Assembly (NCBI GenBank): GCA_964511075.1
Contig: CAZEDM010000003.1
Coordinates: forward strand, 226,484-290,483
Direction of reading: 5' to 3'
Source: CAZEDM01 sp964511075
Lineage (GTDB): Bacteria; Zixibacteria; MSB-5A5; RBG-16-43-9
Length of the DNA stretch: 64,000 bases
Part shown: positions 51,368 to 61,116 of the stretch, one piece after another
Position numbering within the stretch: position 1 is the first letter of the stretch
Layout of the letters: each line of letters begins with the position of its first letter
Program-made: the position numbers and the translations under genes
The notes under the pieces: generated by a model
Seen by the model: only the letters and a program-made list of their open reading frames with translations
Databases searched by the model: none
Told to the model about the DNA's origin: nothing

Positions 51368-54300
51368 GCACTTTCTTTAACAATGCTTGCCTCGGCTTCA
51401 ATTTTCTCCTCTTCCTTCAACTGAACGCTTCTGTAATACTCCAGGCCGGTTCCAGCGGGAATAAGACGACCTATGATCACATTTTCCTTAAGTCCTAAAA
51501 GATAATCAGTCTTTCCGGAGACCGCCGCCTCGGTCAGTACCCGGGTGGTCTCCTGAAATGACGCCGCAGAGATAAAACTTTCCGTGGTTAACGAGGCTTT
51601 GGTTATTCCCAAAAGCAGGGGCTGGAAAGTTGCCGGTTCGCCTCCCTCCGCAATTATTTTCTCGTTCTCCTCCCTGAACCTTATCTTATCCACCTGCTCT
51701 CCTTCCAGGAAATTAGTGTCCCCCACATCCTCCACCCTTACCTTCTGAAGCATCTGTCTGACAATAACCTCGATATGCTTATCGTTAATTTTCACCCCCT
51801 GTAAACGATAAACCTCCTGGATCTCATTGACCAGATACTCCTGAACCGCATTAGGCCCTTTGATCCTCAGGATATCGTGTGGATCTATAGGTCCCTCACA
51901 CAGCCTTTCTCCGGCTTTAACCCGGTCGCCTGAATGAACTCTCATATGTTTGCCATGGGGAACTAAATATTCCCTCACCTCCCCCTGATCCCCACGAACA
52001 AACACCTGAGTGGCACCTCGGATTATCTTGCCGAACTCCACCACTCCGTCCACCTCGCTCACGATAGCCGGCTCCTTTGGCCTTCTGGCTTCAAAAAGTT
52101 CAGCCACCCGGGGAAGGCCACCGGTTATATCTCTGGTCTTGGAGATCTCCCGGGGTATTTTCACCAGCGCATCACCAGCCTGAATGCTTTCCCCATCATG
52201 CACTAAAAGATAAGCCCTGGTTGGTATAGAGTAATTCCCAATCTTTTTCCCTTTCTCGTCCACTATGACTATGTGAGGTCTGTATATCTTCTCCCTCTGT
52301 TCCATAACCACTCTCTGGCGCAGCCCGGTAGTCTCATCCAGTTCCTCCCGATAGGTCACATCCTCGATCAAATCGATAAATTCGGTTTTCCCGCTGGACT
52401 CTGAAAGTATAAAGCTGTTATAGGGATCCCACTCGAACAGGATCTCTCCTTTTTGGATCAGGGTTCCTTCCTTAATCTTCAAGATCGCGGCATAAGGAAG
52501 ATTATACCTGGCTCTTACCCTTCCCTGCTCATCCTCCAGTGTAAACTCACCTTCTCTTCCCAGGATGACTTCCCCGCCATCTCTTCTGGTCACGGACTTA
52601 ACTTTTTTGAAAACAGCCTTTCCCTCTGTTTTTGCTATTGCTTTAGACTGCTCGGCAATCCTTGCCGCGGTACCTCCGATATGAAAGGTCCTCAGGGTTA
52701 ACTGGGTGCCTGGCTCTCCAATGCTTTGAGCTGCTATCACCCCTACGGCCTCTCCTAATTCAACCAGCTTGTTGGTGGCAAGATTCCTGCCGTAACATTT
52801 GGCGCACACTCCTCTTTTGGACTCACAGGTCAGAACCGATCTGATCTTTATCGTTTCTATGCCGCTTTCCTCGATTCGCAGGGCAGCCTCCTCATCGATC
52901 TCTTCCCCACTGACGGCCAGCACCTCATTTCCAATCGGGTCGACAACATCCTCTAAGGCTACTCTACCCAAGACACGGTCCTTTAAGGATTCAATAACCT
53001 CCTCGCCTTCTTTCAAGGCTTCCACGCTCAAACCCAGGATCGTTCCGCAGTCCAGTTCGGTGATGATCATATCCTGAGCCACATCCACCAGCCTGCGAGT
53101 AAGATAGCCCGCATCCGCGGTTTTAAGGGCGGTATCGGCTAATCCCTTTCTGGCTCCGTGAGTAGAGATAAAATACTCCAGCACGCTTAAACCCTCCTTG
53201 AAGTTGGAGGTAATTGGAGCCTCGATGATCTCTCCTATCTGACCGGTGATCTTCTTCTGCGGTTTAGCCATCAGACCTCTCATCCCGGCCAGCTGTTTGA
53301 TCTGGTCCTTGCTGCCCCTGGCACCGGAATCTGCCATCATGAAGACAGGATTGAACCCCTCCTCTGCTCTTTTCAATCCCTCGAACATCATCTCAGCTAC
53401 TTCATTGGTAGTATGAGTCCAGGCATCGATAACCTTGTTATATCTTTCTCCGTTCGTGATTACCCCTTTCTCATATTGCTGTTGTATCTTCTCAACTTCT
53501 TTATTGGTCCTTTCGATCAACTCCTGTTTTTCTTTCTCCGGGATTATCATATCGTCTATTCCCACGGTGATCCCGGCCAAAGTAGCATATTCAAACCCCA
53601 GCCGTTTCAGATTATCTAAAAGAACCGATGTTCTGAGATTGCCTATCTGGCGGTAAGCCTGGGCGATCAGCTCCTCAATCTTGCTTTTGGTTGCCACATC
53701 ATTGAAGAATCCTAATTCTTCAGGAAGATTGTGGTTAAAGATGATCCTTCCCGGAGTGGTATCCACTAACTTTTGGTTCAACCTCACCTTGATCTGAGCA
53801 TTGAGCCCCACCAGCTTATTCTCCAGGGCCAGAAGCACCTCTTCTTCCGAGAAAAACTTCCTACCCTCCCCTTTATCTTTTGGTTTGATCTTGGTCAGAT
53901 AATAGCAGCCCAGGACGATATCCTGACTGGGCGTGGCGACCGGCTTCCCGCTGGAAGGAAGAAGGAGATTATTAACCGAAAGCATCAGTACCCTGGCTTC
54001 CAATTGCGCCTCAAAGGACAGGGGAACGTGTACTGCCATCTGGTCTCCATCGAAATCTGCATTGAATGCCGCACAGACCAGGGGATGGACACGGATAGCC
54101 TTACCTTCCACCAGAACAGGGTAAAAAGCTTGAATCCCCAGACGATGCAGAGTAGGTGCCCGGTTCAAAAGTATGGGATGAGAATGGATTATTTCCTCCA
54201 GGATGTCCCAGACCTCGGGCTTTTCCTTCTCCACGAATTTTTTGGCGGATTTGACCGTGGAGACATATCCCTTCTCCTCCAGTTTCATTATAATAAAAGG

Positions 54301-55425
54301 CTTGAAAAGCTCCAGAGCCATATTCTTGGGAATGCCGCATTGGTGAAGTTTAAGCTCCGGTCCCACCACTATAACCGATCTGCCTGAGTAATCCACTCTC
54401 TTACCCAGTAAGTTCTGTCTGAACCTGCCCTGTTTACCCTTGAGAAGATCTGAAAGCGATTTCAGGGGTCTTTTAGTATCACCTCTTACCGATTGGGACC
54501 TTCTGCCGTTATCCAAAAGTGCATCTACTGCTTCCTGTAACATTCTCTTTTCGTTTCTGAGAATCACCTCAGGCGCCTTGATCTCTATTAATTTCTTCAA
54601 ACGATTATTCCGGTTGATCACTCTCCGATAAAGATCGTTCAGATCCGAGGTGGCGAATCTACCGCCCTCCAGCGGCACCAGAGGTCTAAGATCCGGAGGG
54701 ATAACCGGAAGAACCCGCAGTATCATCCATTCAGGTTTATTGTTAGATTGTCTGAACGACTCTATTACCCTTAGCCTTTTAAGGATATCTTTTTTCCTCT
54801 GAGCCGAGGTCTCTATACGCACCTGAGCTCTAAGGGAAATGGAAAGCTCCTCGATATCTATCTGTCTTAAAAGCTCCAGTATGGCATCCGCCCCCATTTT
54901 TGCTACAAATTCCTTGCCCTCATCCTCCATCTGCTGGTATTCTTCCTCGGTGATAATATCCTTATATTTCAGATGGGTATTACCCGGATCGATCACAATA
55001 TAAGCCTCGTAATATAAAATCCTCTCTATATCTCTTATGGACAGATCCAGAAGGTAACCCATGCGGCTGGGGATCGATTTGAAAAACCAGATGTGGGAGA
55101 CCGGAACCGCCAGCTCGATGTGGCCCATTCTCTCTCTTCTGACCTTGGAATGTGTAACCTCGACCCCACACCTGTCGCAGACGATTCCTTTGAACCTTAC
55201 TCTCTTATATTTACCGCAATTGCATTCCCAGTCTTTCACCGGCCCGAAAATCCTTTCGCAAAAAAGTCCATCCCTTTCCGGCTTAAAGGATCTATAGTTG
55301 ATGGTCTCTGGTTTAGTGACCTCCCCAAAGGTCCAGGATCTGATAGTTTCTGGCGATGCTAATTGAATCTTAATAGCATAAAAATCTGATGGCTTTCTCA
55401 TACTTTTTGAATGTATCTCTGCCAC
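51364..55425 (-). CDS. rpoC: RNA polymerase beta-prime subunit
   Basis: 1353 aa. It starts at GTG with AGGAGG 7 nt before. The N-terminal zinc site (CNCG then CDRCG near 68-88), the catalytic NADFDGDQM, the bridge helix and trigger loop region (GARKGLADTALKTADAGYLTRRLVDVAQD), and the second zinc site with CESKRGVCAKCYG are all present. It is separate from rpoB. The length fits bacteria without large lineage inserts. It follows rpoB by 103 bp holding two hairpins. Confidence 0.99.
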   Translation of the reverse strand: MAEIHSKSMRKPSDFYAIKIQLASPETIRSWTFGEVTKPETINYRSFKPERDGLFCERIFGPVKDWECNCGKYKRVRFKGIVCDRCGVEVTHSKVRRERMGHIELAVPVSHIWFFKSIPSRMGYLLDLSIRDIERILYYEAYIVIDPGNTHLKYKDIITEEEYQQMEDEGKEFVAKMGADAILELLRQIDIEELSISLRAQVRIETSAQRKKDILKRLRVIESFRQSNNKPEWMILRVLPVIPPDLRPLVPLEGGRFATSDLNDLYRRVINRNNRLKKLIEIKAPEVILRNEKRMLQEAVDALLDNGRRSQSVRGDTKRPLKSLSDLLKGKQGRFRQNLLGKRVDYSGRSVIVVGPELKLHQCGIPKNMALELFKPFIIMKLEEKGYVSTVKSAKKFVEKEKPEVWDILEEIIHSHPILLNRAPTLHRLGIQAFYPVLVEGKAIRVHPLVCAAFNADFDGDQMAVHVPLSFEAQLEARVLMLSVNNLLLPSSGKPVATPSQDIVLGCYYLTKIKPKDKGEGRKFFSEEEVLLALENKLVGLNAQIKVRLNQKLVDTTPGRIIFNHNLPEELGFFNDVATKSKIEELIAQAYRQIGNLRTSVLLDNLKRLGFEYATLAGITVGIDDMIIPEKEKQELIERTNKEVEKIQQQYEKGVITNGERYNKVIDAWTHTTNEVAEMMFEGLKRAEEGFNPVFMMADSGARGSKDQIKQLAGMRGLMAKPQKKITGQIGEIIEAPITSNFKEGLSVLEYFISTHGARKGLADTALKTADAGYLTRRLVDVAQDMIITELDCGTILGLSVEALKEGEEVIESLKDRVLGRVALEDVVDPIGNEVLAVSGEEIDEEAALRIEESGIETIKIRSVLTCESKRGVCAKCYGRNLATNKLVELGEAVGVIAAQSIGEPGTQLTLRTFHIGGTAARIAEQSKAIAKTEGKAVFKKVKSVTRRDGGEVILGREGEFTLEDEQGRVRARYNLPYAAILKIKEGTLIQKGEILFEWDPYNSFILSESSGKTEFIDLIEDVTYREELDETTGLRQRVVMEQREKIYRPHIVIVDEKGKKIGNYSIPTRAYLLVHDGESIQAGDALVKIPREISKTRDITGGLPRVAELFEARRPKEPAIVSEVDGVVEFGKIIRGATQVFVRGDQGEVREYLVPHGKHMRVHSGDRVKAGERLCEGPIDPHDILRIKGPNAVQEYLVNEIQEVYRLQGVKINDKHIEVIVRQMLQKVRVEDVGDTNFLEGEQVDKIRFREENEKIIAEGGEPATFQPLLLGITKASLTTESFISAASFQETTRVLTEAAVSGKTDYLLGLKENVIIGRLIPAGTGLEYYRSVQLKEEEKIEAEASIVKESA

Positions 55426-55437
55426 TTAAAACCTCCT

Positions 55438-55465
55438 CCCGCCTCAGGCGGGACTATAGGATAGT
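55438..55465 (-). repeat. Tandem hairpins abutting the rpoC ribosome-binding site
   Basis: CCCGCC-TCA-GGCGGG (55438-55452) is a perfect 6-bp GC stem with a 3-nt loop; ACTAT-AGG-ATAGT (55453-55465) follows directly. On the minus-strand mRNA the GC hairpin ends right at AGGAGG, the rpoC Shine-Dalgarno. It could act as a translation control element or as an RNase site between rpoB and rpoC, or be a dispersed repeat. Confidence 0.65.
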
Positions 55466-55528
55466 CGTAGGCTAAAATTGGAATCAATAACTCTTTTAGT
55501 ACACCACCATCGATTTACTAAAACAATC

Positions 55529-58500
55529 TTAACCTTCCACCAGCTCCACATCCAACCCCAAGCTTTGCAGCTCCTTCACCAAGACATTGAACGACTCCGG
55601 GATGCCTGGCTCAGGAGGATTTTCACCCTTCACGATAGCCTCGTAGATGCGGGATCTGCCCAGCACATCATCCGATTTCACGGTCAGCATCTCCTGCAGG
55701 GAGTAGGCGGCACCATAAGCTTCCAGGGCCCACACCTCCATCTCTCCGAATCTCTGTCCGCCAAACTGGGCTTTGCCACCCAAAGGCTGCTGCGTAACCA
55801 ATGAATAAGGCCCGATGGAACGGGCATGAATCTTATCATCCACCAGATGAGAGAGTTTCATCATATAGATAAAACCTACCGTGATCGGCTTATCGAAGGG
55901 TTCTCCGCTCATTCCATCATAGAGGATGGATTTACCCGATTCCGGAAGCCCGGCCTCTTTCAAAGCCTTCTTGACCTCGTCTATGGTTGCCCCGTCAAAA
56001 ACCGGGCTGGACAGATAATATCCCATCTTCTTAGCTACCCATCCGAGATGGGTCTCTAAAAGCTGTCCTACGTTCATTCGTGAAGGCACTCCCAGAGGGT
56101 TCAGGATAATATCGATTGGCGTACCGTCCGGTAAACAGGGCATATCCTCAACCGGCACCACCTTAGCCACTACGCCTTTATTCCCGTGACGACCTGCCAT
56201 TTTATCCCCCACGGAAAGCTTCCGCTTGGTAGCCACGTCCACCTTGACTAACTGAACTACCCCGGGTGGCAACTCAGTGCCGCGGGAGATTTTCTCCAGT
56301 TCCAGATCCAGAGTATTTTTCTTTTCCTGGATCAGCTGATCGTATTTGGAGCAGATCCTGTCTATGCGTTTACTTACCTTTTGATCCTGGGTATAGCCTT
56401 CCTCTGCTGCCAAATCGTCGAAATCTATACTATCAAAAGAATCCTGCTTGAACTTAAATCCGGAACGGAAGACAATTGACCCATCTGAGGTTTTACGAAC
56501 AGTTTTAGCCACCTGGCCATTCAAAAGCTCTTTCAGTTTCTGATCCCTGATCTGTTTCAAGCTCTCCAACTGCTTCTGATGAGCTCTCTTAAGCTTGGAG
56601 ACCTCGTTTCTTTCCTGTTTTTTGGACTCCTCCGTCCTCTCCTTTCGGGAGAAGACCTTCGTATCTATGACTATCCCCTTCATTCCAGGAGGAGCTTTAA
56701 GAGACGCATCCCTCACGTCACCAGCTTTTTCACCGAAGATCGCTCTCAGCAACCTCTCCTCCGGAGAAAGCTCCGTTTCGCCTTTAGGAGTAACTTTACC
56801 GACCAGGATATCTCCTGCTTCTACTTCCGCACCAATCCTTATGCTCCCCCTTTCGTCCAGGTTGGCTATTGCCTCCTCCGAGACGTTGGGTATCTCGCGA
56901 GTAAGCTCCTCCGGCCCTCTTTTGGTATCTCTGACCTGAAGCTCGAACTCCTCTATGTGGATGGAGGTAAACCTGTCCTCTGACACTAATCTTTCGCTCA
57001 GGATTATGGCATCCTCGAAATTGTATCCCCTCCAGGGCATAAAAGCCACCAGGGTATTAGAGCCTAAAGCCAGCTCACCCCTGTCAGTGGCAAATCCGTC
57101 CGCAATACAATCAGCCGCCTCGACTTTATCCCCGGGCTTGACTAAGGGCTTTTGGTTGATACAGGTATCCTGGTTGGATCTTTTGAACTTAAGCAGGTGA
57201 TACTCATCCAGCTCCATAAATTCATCCTCGTCTTTATGTTTATCTGTGGGACGAATAACTATAAGATCAGAGGACGCGCCTTCAACCACACCACCTCTTT
57301 GTGCTACAACCGTTGCTCCTGAATCCAGAGCAACCCTTCTCTCCGCACCCGTTCCAATAAGAGGGGACTCAGGTGTAAGTAATGGTACCGCCTGGCGCTG
57401 CATGTTCGACCCCATCAGAGCCCGGTTAGCATCGTCGTGCTCCAAAAAAGGTATTAATGCCGCCGCCACGCTTACCAGCTGCTTGGTAGAAACATCCATA
57501 TAGTCGATCTTATCCGGGGTAACTATGGGATAATCTGCCCGATATCGAGCCTTGAGCAAAGTATTTACAAATCTGCCGTCCTTTTTCAACGGCTCGTTGG
57601 CTTGAGCGATGTAGAACTTATCCTCCTGATCGGCGGTCAAATATTCGATTTCATCAGTTACCCTGCCATTTTTGACTCTTCGATAAGGGGTCTCCAAGAA
57701 TCCGTATTTATTCGTCCGGGCATAGGTGGAAAGCGAGGAGATAAGTCCGATGTTAGGACCCTCCGGGGTTTCTATGGGACACATCCTTCCATAATGCGTA
57801 TGATGCACATCCCGGACCTCAAAGCCCGCCCTTTCCCTGGTTAACCCTCCAGGACCCAGAGCAGAGAGCCTCCTTTTGTGAGTCATCTCCGCCAGGGGAT
57901 TGGTCTGATCCATAAACTGGGAGAGCTGACTGGACCCGAAGAAACTCTCTACTACAGAGGAAACTGTTCGGGCATTAACTAAATCATGCGGGGTAATGGA
58001 ATCCGTGTCCTTCAGGCTCATCCTCTCGCGAATCGTGCGAGCCATGCGGGTAAGCCCGATGGAGAACTGATTGGAAAGCAGCTCGCCCACCGAACGAGCT
58101 CTTCTGTTTCCCAGATGGTCGATGTCATCCACCTCCCCCTGACCGTTATTCAGCTGCAGGAGATAACGAATTATAGCAATGAAATCCTTATGCTCCAGGG
58201 TGGTATGTTCCAGGGGAACATTCAGGGAAAGCCTCTGATTGAGTTTGTATCTTCCCACCTCTCCCAGGTCGTATCTTTTGGAGCTGAAGAAAAGCCTGTC
58301 CAGAAGCAGCTGAGCCATCTCCACGCTGGTAGGCTCGCCCCCGGGCTTCAGAAGGGAGTAGATCTTGAAGAGAGCCTCCTCCTGAGATGCGGTCTGGTCT
58401 TTCTGAAAGGTGTTGAGTATGACCAGGGAATCCCTGCTTTCATCGGTCTTTATTAACTTGACCTTCTGGATTTTATATTCTCTTAGTTTCTCCAATTGCT

Positions 58501-59299
58501 CTTCTGAAATAACCTCACCGCTCTTTAAAAGAGTCACCCCTTCCTGATTCTCGACAACATCCGCAGCGGAGATCCTGCCTACGATTTTGTCCTTGCGAAT
58601 ACCGGGTATTTCCACGGTATCCACCTCGTGAAATAATTTGATGATCTCCAGATCCGTAGAATAACCCAACGCTCTTAAAAGCGTGGTAACCGGTAATCTC
58701 CTCCGGGTATCGATATAGACATACATTATGTCATTCACATCAAGATTGAATTCCACCCAGGAACCTCGATAGGGTATGATCCTGGCAGAGAAGAGTCTCT
58801 TGCCATTGGGGTGCACCTCCTCGTCGAAGAAAACTCCCGGAGAACGGTGCAACTGACTCACAATCACCCTCTCGGCTCCATTCACGATAAAGGTGCCGGT
58901 GGAGGTCAAAAGAGGTAGATCTCCCAGGAAAACATCCTGCTCAATTATGTCTCTGACCTTCCTTGATTTCTCTTCTGGCTCCCGAATAACCAGGCGCAAG
59001 GTTGCCTTGAGGGGAGCAGCATAAGTCATATTCCTTTCCTGACACTCGCCCATACTGTACCGGGGAGACCCGATCATATATTTTACAAACTCCAGAGAAT
59101 AATTCTCATGCACATCCGTTACCGGAAAGACCCCATTAAATACTGACTGTAATCCTACACTCCTCCTCTTCTCCGGTTCCACATCCGTCTGCAGGAACTC
59201 ACGGTAGGACTCCCTTTGCACCTCTAGGAGATTGGGGAAATCCAGAACCTCCTGAAGCTTGGAATATGACTTCCTTTCAATCCTTCTTAACTTTGCCAA
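55529..59299 (-). CDS. rpoB: RNA polymerase beta subunit
   Basis: About 1256 aa. I choose the TTG at 59299 (AKLRRIERKSYSKLQEV follows), as AAGGAG lies 10 nt before it; an in-frame TTG nine codons earlier lacks such a site. The rifampicin region FGSSQLSQFMDQTNPLAEMTHKRRLSALGPGGL is wild-type in pattern, and the active-site GDKMAGRHGNKGVV is present near the end. A coiled-coil insert lies at about 900-1010 (QERNEVSKLKRAHQKQLESLKQ), as in many Gram-negative phyla. It is cotranscribed with rplL. Confidence 0.98.
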   Translation of the reverse strand: MAKLRRIERKSYSKLQEVLDFPNLLEVQRESYREFLQTDVEPEKRRSVGLQSVFNGVFPVTDVHENYSLEFVKYMIGSPRYSMGECQERNMTYAAPLKATLRLVIREPEEKSRKVRDIIEQDVFLGDLPLLTSTGTFIVNGAERVIVSQLHRSPGVFFDEEVHPNGKRLFSARIIPYRGSWVEFNLDVNDIMYVYIDTRRRLPVTTLLRALGYSTDLEIIKLFHEVDTVEIPGIRKDKIVGRISAADVVENQEGVTLLKSGEVISEEQLEKLREYKIQKVKLIKTDESRDSLVILNTFQKDQTASQEEALFKIYSLLKPGGEPTSVEMAQLLLDRLFFSSKRYDLGEVGRYKLNQRLSLNVPLEHTTLEHKDFIAIIRYLLQLNNGQGEVDDIDHLGNRRARSVGELLSNQFSIGLTRMARTIRERMSLKDTDSITPHDLVNARTVSSVVESFFGSSQLSQFMDQTNPLAEMTHKRRLSALGPGGLTRERAGFEVRDVHHTHYGRMCPIETPEGPNIGLISSLSTYARTNKYGFLETPYRRVKNGRVTDEIEYLTADQEDKFYIAQANEPLKKDGRFVNTLLKARYRADYPIVTPDKIDYMDVSTKQLVSVAAALIPFLEHDDANRALMGSNMQRQAVPLLTPESPLIGTGAERRVALDSGATVVAQRGGVVEGASSDLIVIRPTDKHKDEDEFMELDEYHLLKFKRSNQDTCINQKPLVKPGDKVEAADCIADGFATDRGELALGSNTLVAFMPWRGYNFEDAIILSERLVSEDRFTSIHIEEFELQVRDTKRGPEELTREIPNVSEEAIANLDERGSIRIGAEVEAGDILVGKVTPKGETELSPEERLLRAIFGEKAGDVRDASLKAPPGMKGIVIDTKVFSRKERTEESKKQERNEVSKLKRAHQKQLESLKQIRDQKLKELLNGQVAKTVRKTSDGSIVFRSGFKFKQDSFDSIDFDDLAAEEGYTQDQKVSKRIDRICSKYDQLIQEKKNTLDLELEKISRGTELPPGVVQLVKVDVATKRKLSVGDKMAGRHGNKGVVAKVVPVEDMPCLPDGTPIDIILNPLGVPSRMNVGQLLETHLGWVAKKMGYYLSSPVFDGATIDEVKKALKEAGLPESGKSILYDGMSGEPFDKPITVGFIYMMKLSHLVDDKIHARSIGPYSLVTQQPLGGKAQFGGQRFGEMEVWALEAYGAAYSLQEMLTVKSDDVLGRSRIYEAIVKGENPPEPGIPESFNVLVKELQSLGLDVELVEG

Positions 59300-59375
59300 T
59301 TGGATCACTCTCCTTAACGCTGGCAAAAGTTTTGCTTTGACTTAAAAGTCTTTTACGAAAGTTGCCTGTTAATCT

Positions 59376-59831
59376 CTACTTAATCTCTACTGTTGCTCCA
59401 GCTTCCACCAGTTTATTCCTTACGGACTCCGCCTCCTCCTTGGAGATACCTTCCTTGACAGGCTTAGGAGCTCCATCCACCAGATCTTTTGCCTCCTTCA
59501 ATCCCAATCCTGTTAATTCCCTCACCACCTTGATCACCTGAATCTTCTTCTCGCCGGAAGAGGAGAGCACCACCGCAAACTCGGTCTTCTCCTCAGCCTC
59601 ACCTGCGGCAGGAGCACCTGCGGCTGGAGCGGCTTGAGCAACAGCCACAGCAGGTGTAACCCCGAATTTATCCTGCAGGCTTTTTGAGAGCTCGGATAAC
59701 TCAAGCACCGTCATCTTCTCTACCATCTCCACGATCTTCTCTATATTGCTTTTATCCAATTTTACCTCCTCTCTCCTTTCCTCTTTCTTGTTAGAAGCTT
59801 TCTTGGCTGAACTTTTTTCCTCTTCGCTCAT
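59376..59831 (-). CDS. rplL: 50S ribosomal protein L7/L12 with charged N-terminal extension
   Basis: 151 aa against the usual 120-128. About 25 charged residues (SEEEKSSAKKASNKKEERREE) precede the dimerisation domain KIVEMVEKMTVLELSELSKSLQDKFGV. An Ala-rich hinge follows, then the C-terminal domain KTEFAVVLSSSGEKKIQVIKVVRELTGLGLKEAKDLVDGAPKPVKEG. GGAGG lies 9 nt before the ATG, supporting the long form. It is the stalk protein that recruits factor GTPases. Confidence 0.96.
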   Translation of the reverse strand: MSEEEKSSAKKASNKKEERREEVKLDKSNIEKIVEMVEKMTVLELSELSKSLQDKFGVTPAVAVAQAAPAAGAPAAGEAEEKTEFAVVLSSSGEKKIQVIKVVRELTGLGLKEAKDLVDGAPKPVKEGISKEEAESVRNKLVEAGATVEIK

Positions 59832-59854
59832 AAATCACTTACCTCCAGATTTAA

Positions 59855-60370
59855 CTACTTTTTTGTTTTTGCCATGGCCTCGACCGTGCCAACAAGCTCT
59901 CTTAAGATCCCCTCAAGCGTGCCTACCAGGTTGCTTATCCCGGACTCCAGGGTCGCGATTATCTGGGCATACAGTATCTCCTTGGCTGGAAGCCTGGCTA
60001 ATCTCTCCAATTCATCACCCTTGAAGAACTTGCCCTCCACCCAGAAGGCCTTTATCTTAGGCTTATCTAACTTCCTGTTAAATTTATAAAGAACCTTGGC
60101 TGGCACTACCGGGTCCTCATAACTGAAAGCCATACCGGTGGGGCCATCCAGATACTCCCTTATAGGATCCAATGACAGATCCCGGGTAGCTAATTCAATA
60201 AGAGTGTTTTTTGTTATCCTGTAATCGACTTTATTTACCCTGAACTCTTTTCTCAGATCAGTGATCTCTTCCACGTTCAGACCGGTGAAGTCAGTCAGAA
60301 AGAAGCTCTTGCTTCGAGTTAATTTTTCCTTGAGCTCCTCCACCACCTTGGCTTTATCTTCTTTTGGCAT
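59855..60370 (-). CDS. rplJ: 50S ribosomal protein L10
   Basis: 171 aa. KVVEELKEKLTRSKSFFLTDFTGLNVEEITDLRKEFR at the start, and a C-terminal helix that holds the L7/L12 dimers. It lies 25 bp after rplA, so there is no room for the long L10 leader found in other bacteria. It precedes rplL by 23 bp. Confidence 0.96.
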   Translation of the reverse strand: MPKEDKAKVVEELKEKLTRSKSFFLTDFTGLNVEEITDLRKEFRVNKVDYRITKNTLIELATRDLSLDPIREYLDGPTGMAFSYEDPVVPAKVLYKFNRKLDKPKIKAFWVEGKFFKGDELERLARLPAKEILYAQIIATLESGISNLVGTLEGILRELVGTVEAMAKTKK

Positions 60371-60395
60371 TTTTCAGTCCTCTATTTTCTTGATT

Positions 60396-61097
60396 TTATT
60401 TAAAGAGCCCAATGATCGATTGAGAGCTCAGCTTTACCCCCGCACCCATAGTAGAGGAGAGAGTAACGTTTTTAAGATACTGACCTTTAGCAGAGGCCGG
60501 CTTAGCCCTCATCACCGCATCTAAAAGCACCTTGGCATTATCGTAAAGATTTTCCTGGGGAAATGAGACTTTCCCGATCGAAACTCCGATGTTCCCAGCT
60601 TTATCCACCCTGAACTCCACCCTGCCTGCTTTTAACTCCTTGACTGCCTTAGCTACCTCAAAAGTTACTGTCCCTGATTTGGGATTGGGCATAAGTCCTT
60701 TAGGACCTAATATCTTGCCCAATCTTCCTATTGAACCCATCATATCAGGGGTTGCCACTATGGCATCCACATCTGTCCAGCCTGAAGTGATCTTCTCGAT
60801 GAACTCATCTGATCCCACGTAATCCGCACCTGCATCTTTCGCTTCCTTCTCCTTTTCTCCTTTGGTCAAAACCAGAATTCTGATTTTCTTTCCAGTCCCA
60901 TGAGGCAGGACCACGCTGCCTCTGACTAACTGGTCAGAATATTTAGGATCAACCCCCAGTCTGATCGAAAGATCAACGCTTTCATCGAACTTGGTGTAGG
61001 TGTTCTCCTTAACCAATTTTAACCCTTCCTCCAGAGAATACTCTTTGGACGGGCCTAAATTTTCCTTTGCTATTCTGTATTTTTTTCCTCTTCTCAT
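60396..61097 (-). CDS. rplA: 50S ribosomal protein L1
   Basis: 233 aa. YSLEEGLKLVKENTYTKFDESVDLSIRLGVDPKYSDQLVRGSVVLPHGTGK, and DMMGSIGRLGKILGPKGLMPNPKSGTV. L1 moves the E-site tRNA and often represses the rplK-rplA operon. It lies 19 bp after rplK. Confidence 0.98.
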   Translation of the reverse strand: MRRGKKYRIAKENLGPSKEYSLEEGLKLVKENTYTKFDESVDLSIRLGVDPKYSDQLVRGSVVLPHGTGKKIRILVLTKGEKEKEAKDAGADYVGSDEFIEKITSGWTDVDAIVATPDMMGSIGRLGKILGPKGLMPNPKSGTVTFEVAKAVKELKAGRVEFRVDKAGNIGVSIGKVSFPQENLYDNAKVLLDAVMRAKPASAKGQYLKNVTLSSTMGAGVKLSSQSIIGLFK

Positions 61098-61116
61098 AAT
61101 GTTCTCTCAAGGCTAT

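Noticed and set aside
53773..54387. 204-codon open frame on the plus strand inside rpoC
   Set aside because: Antisense to the most conserved part of rpoC; the coding signal is on the minus strand.
60371..60395. L10 leader between rplA and rplJ
   Set aside because: Only 25 bp separate the genes, too short for the known leader structure.
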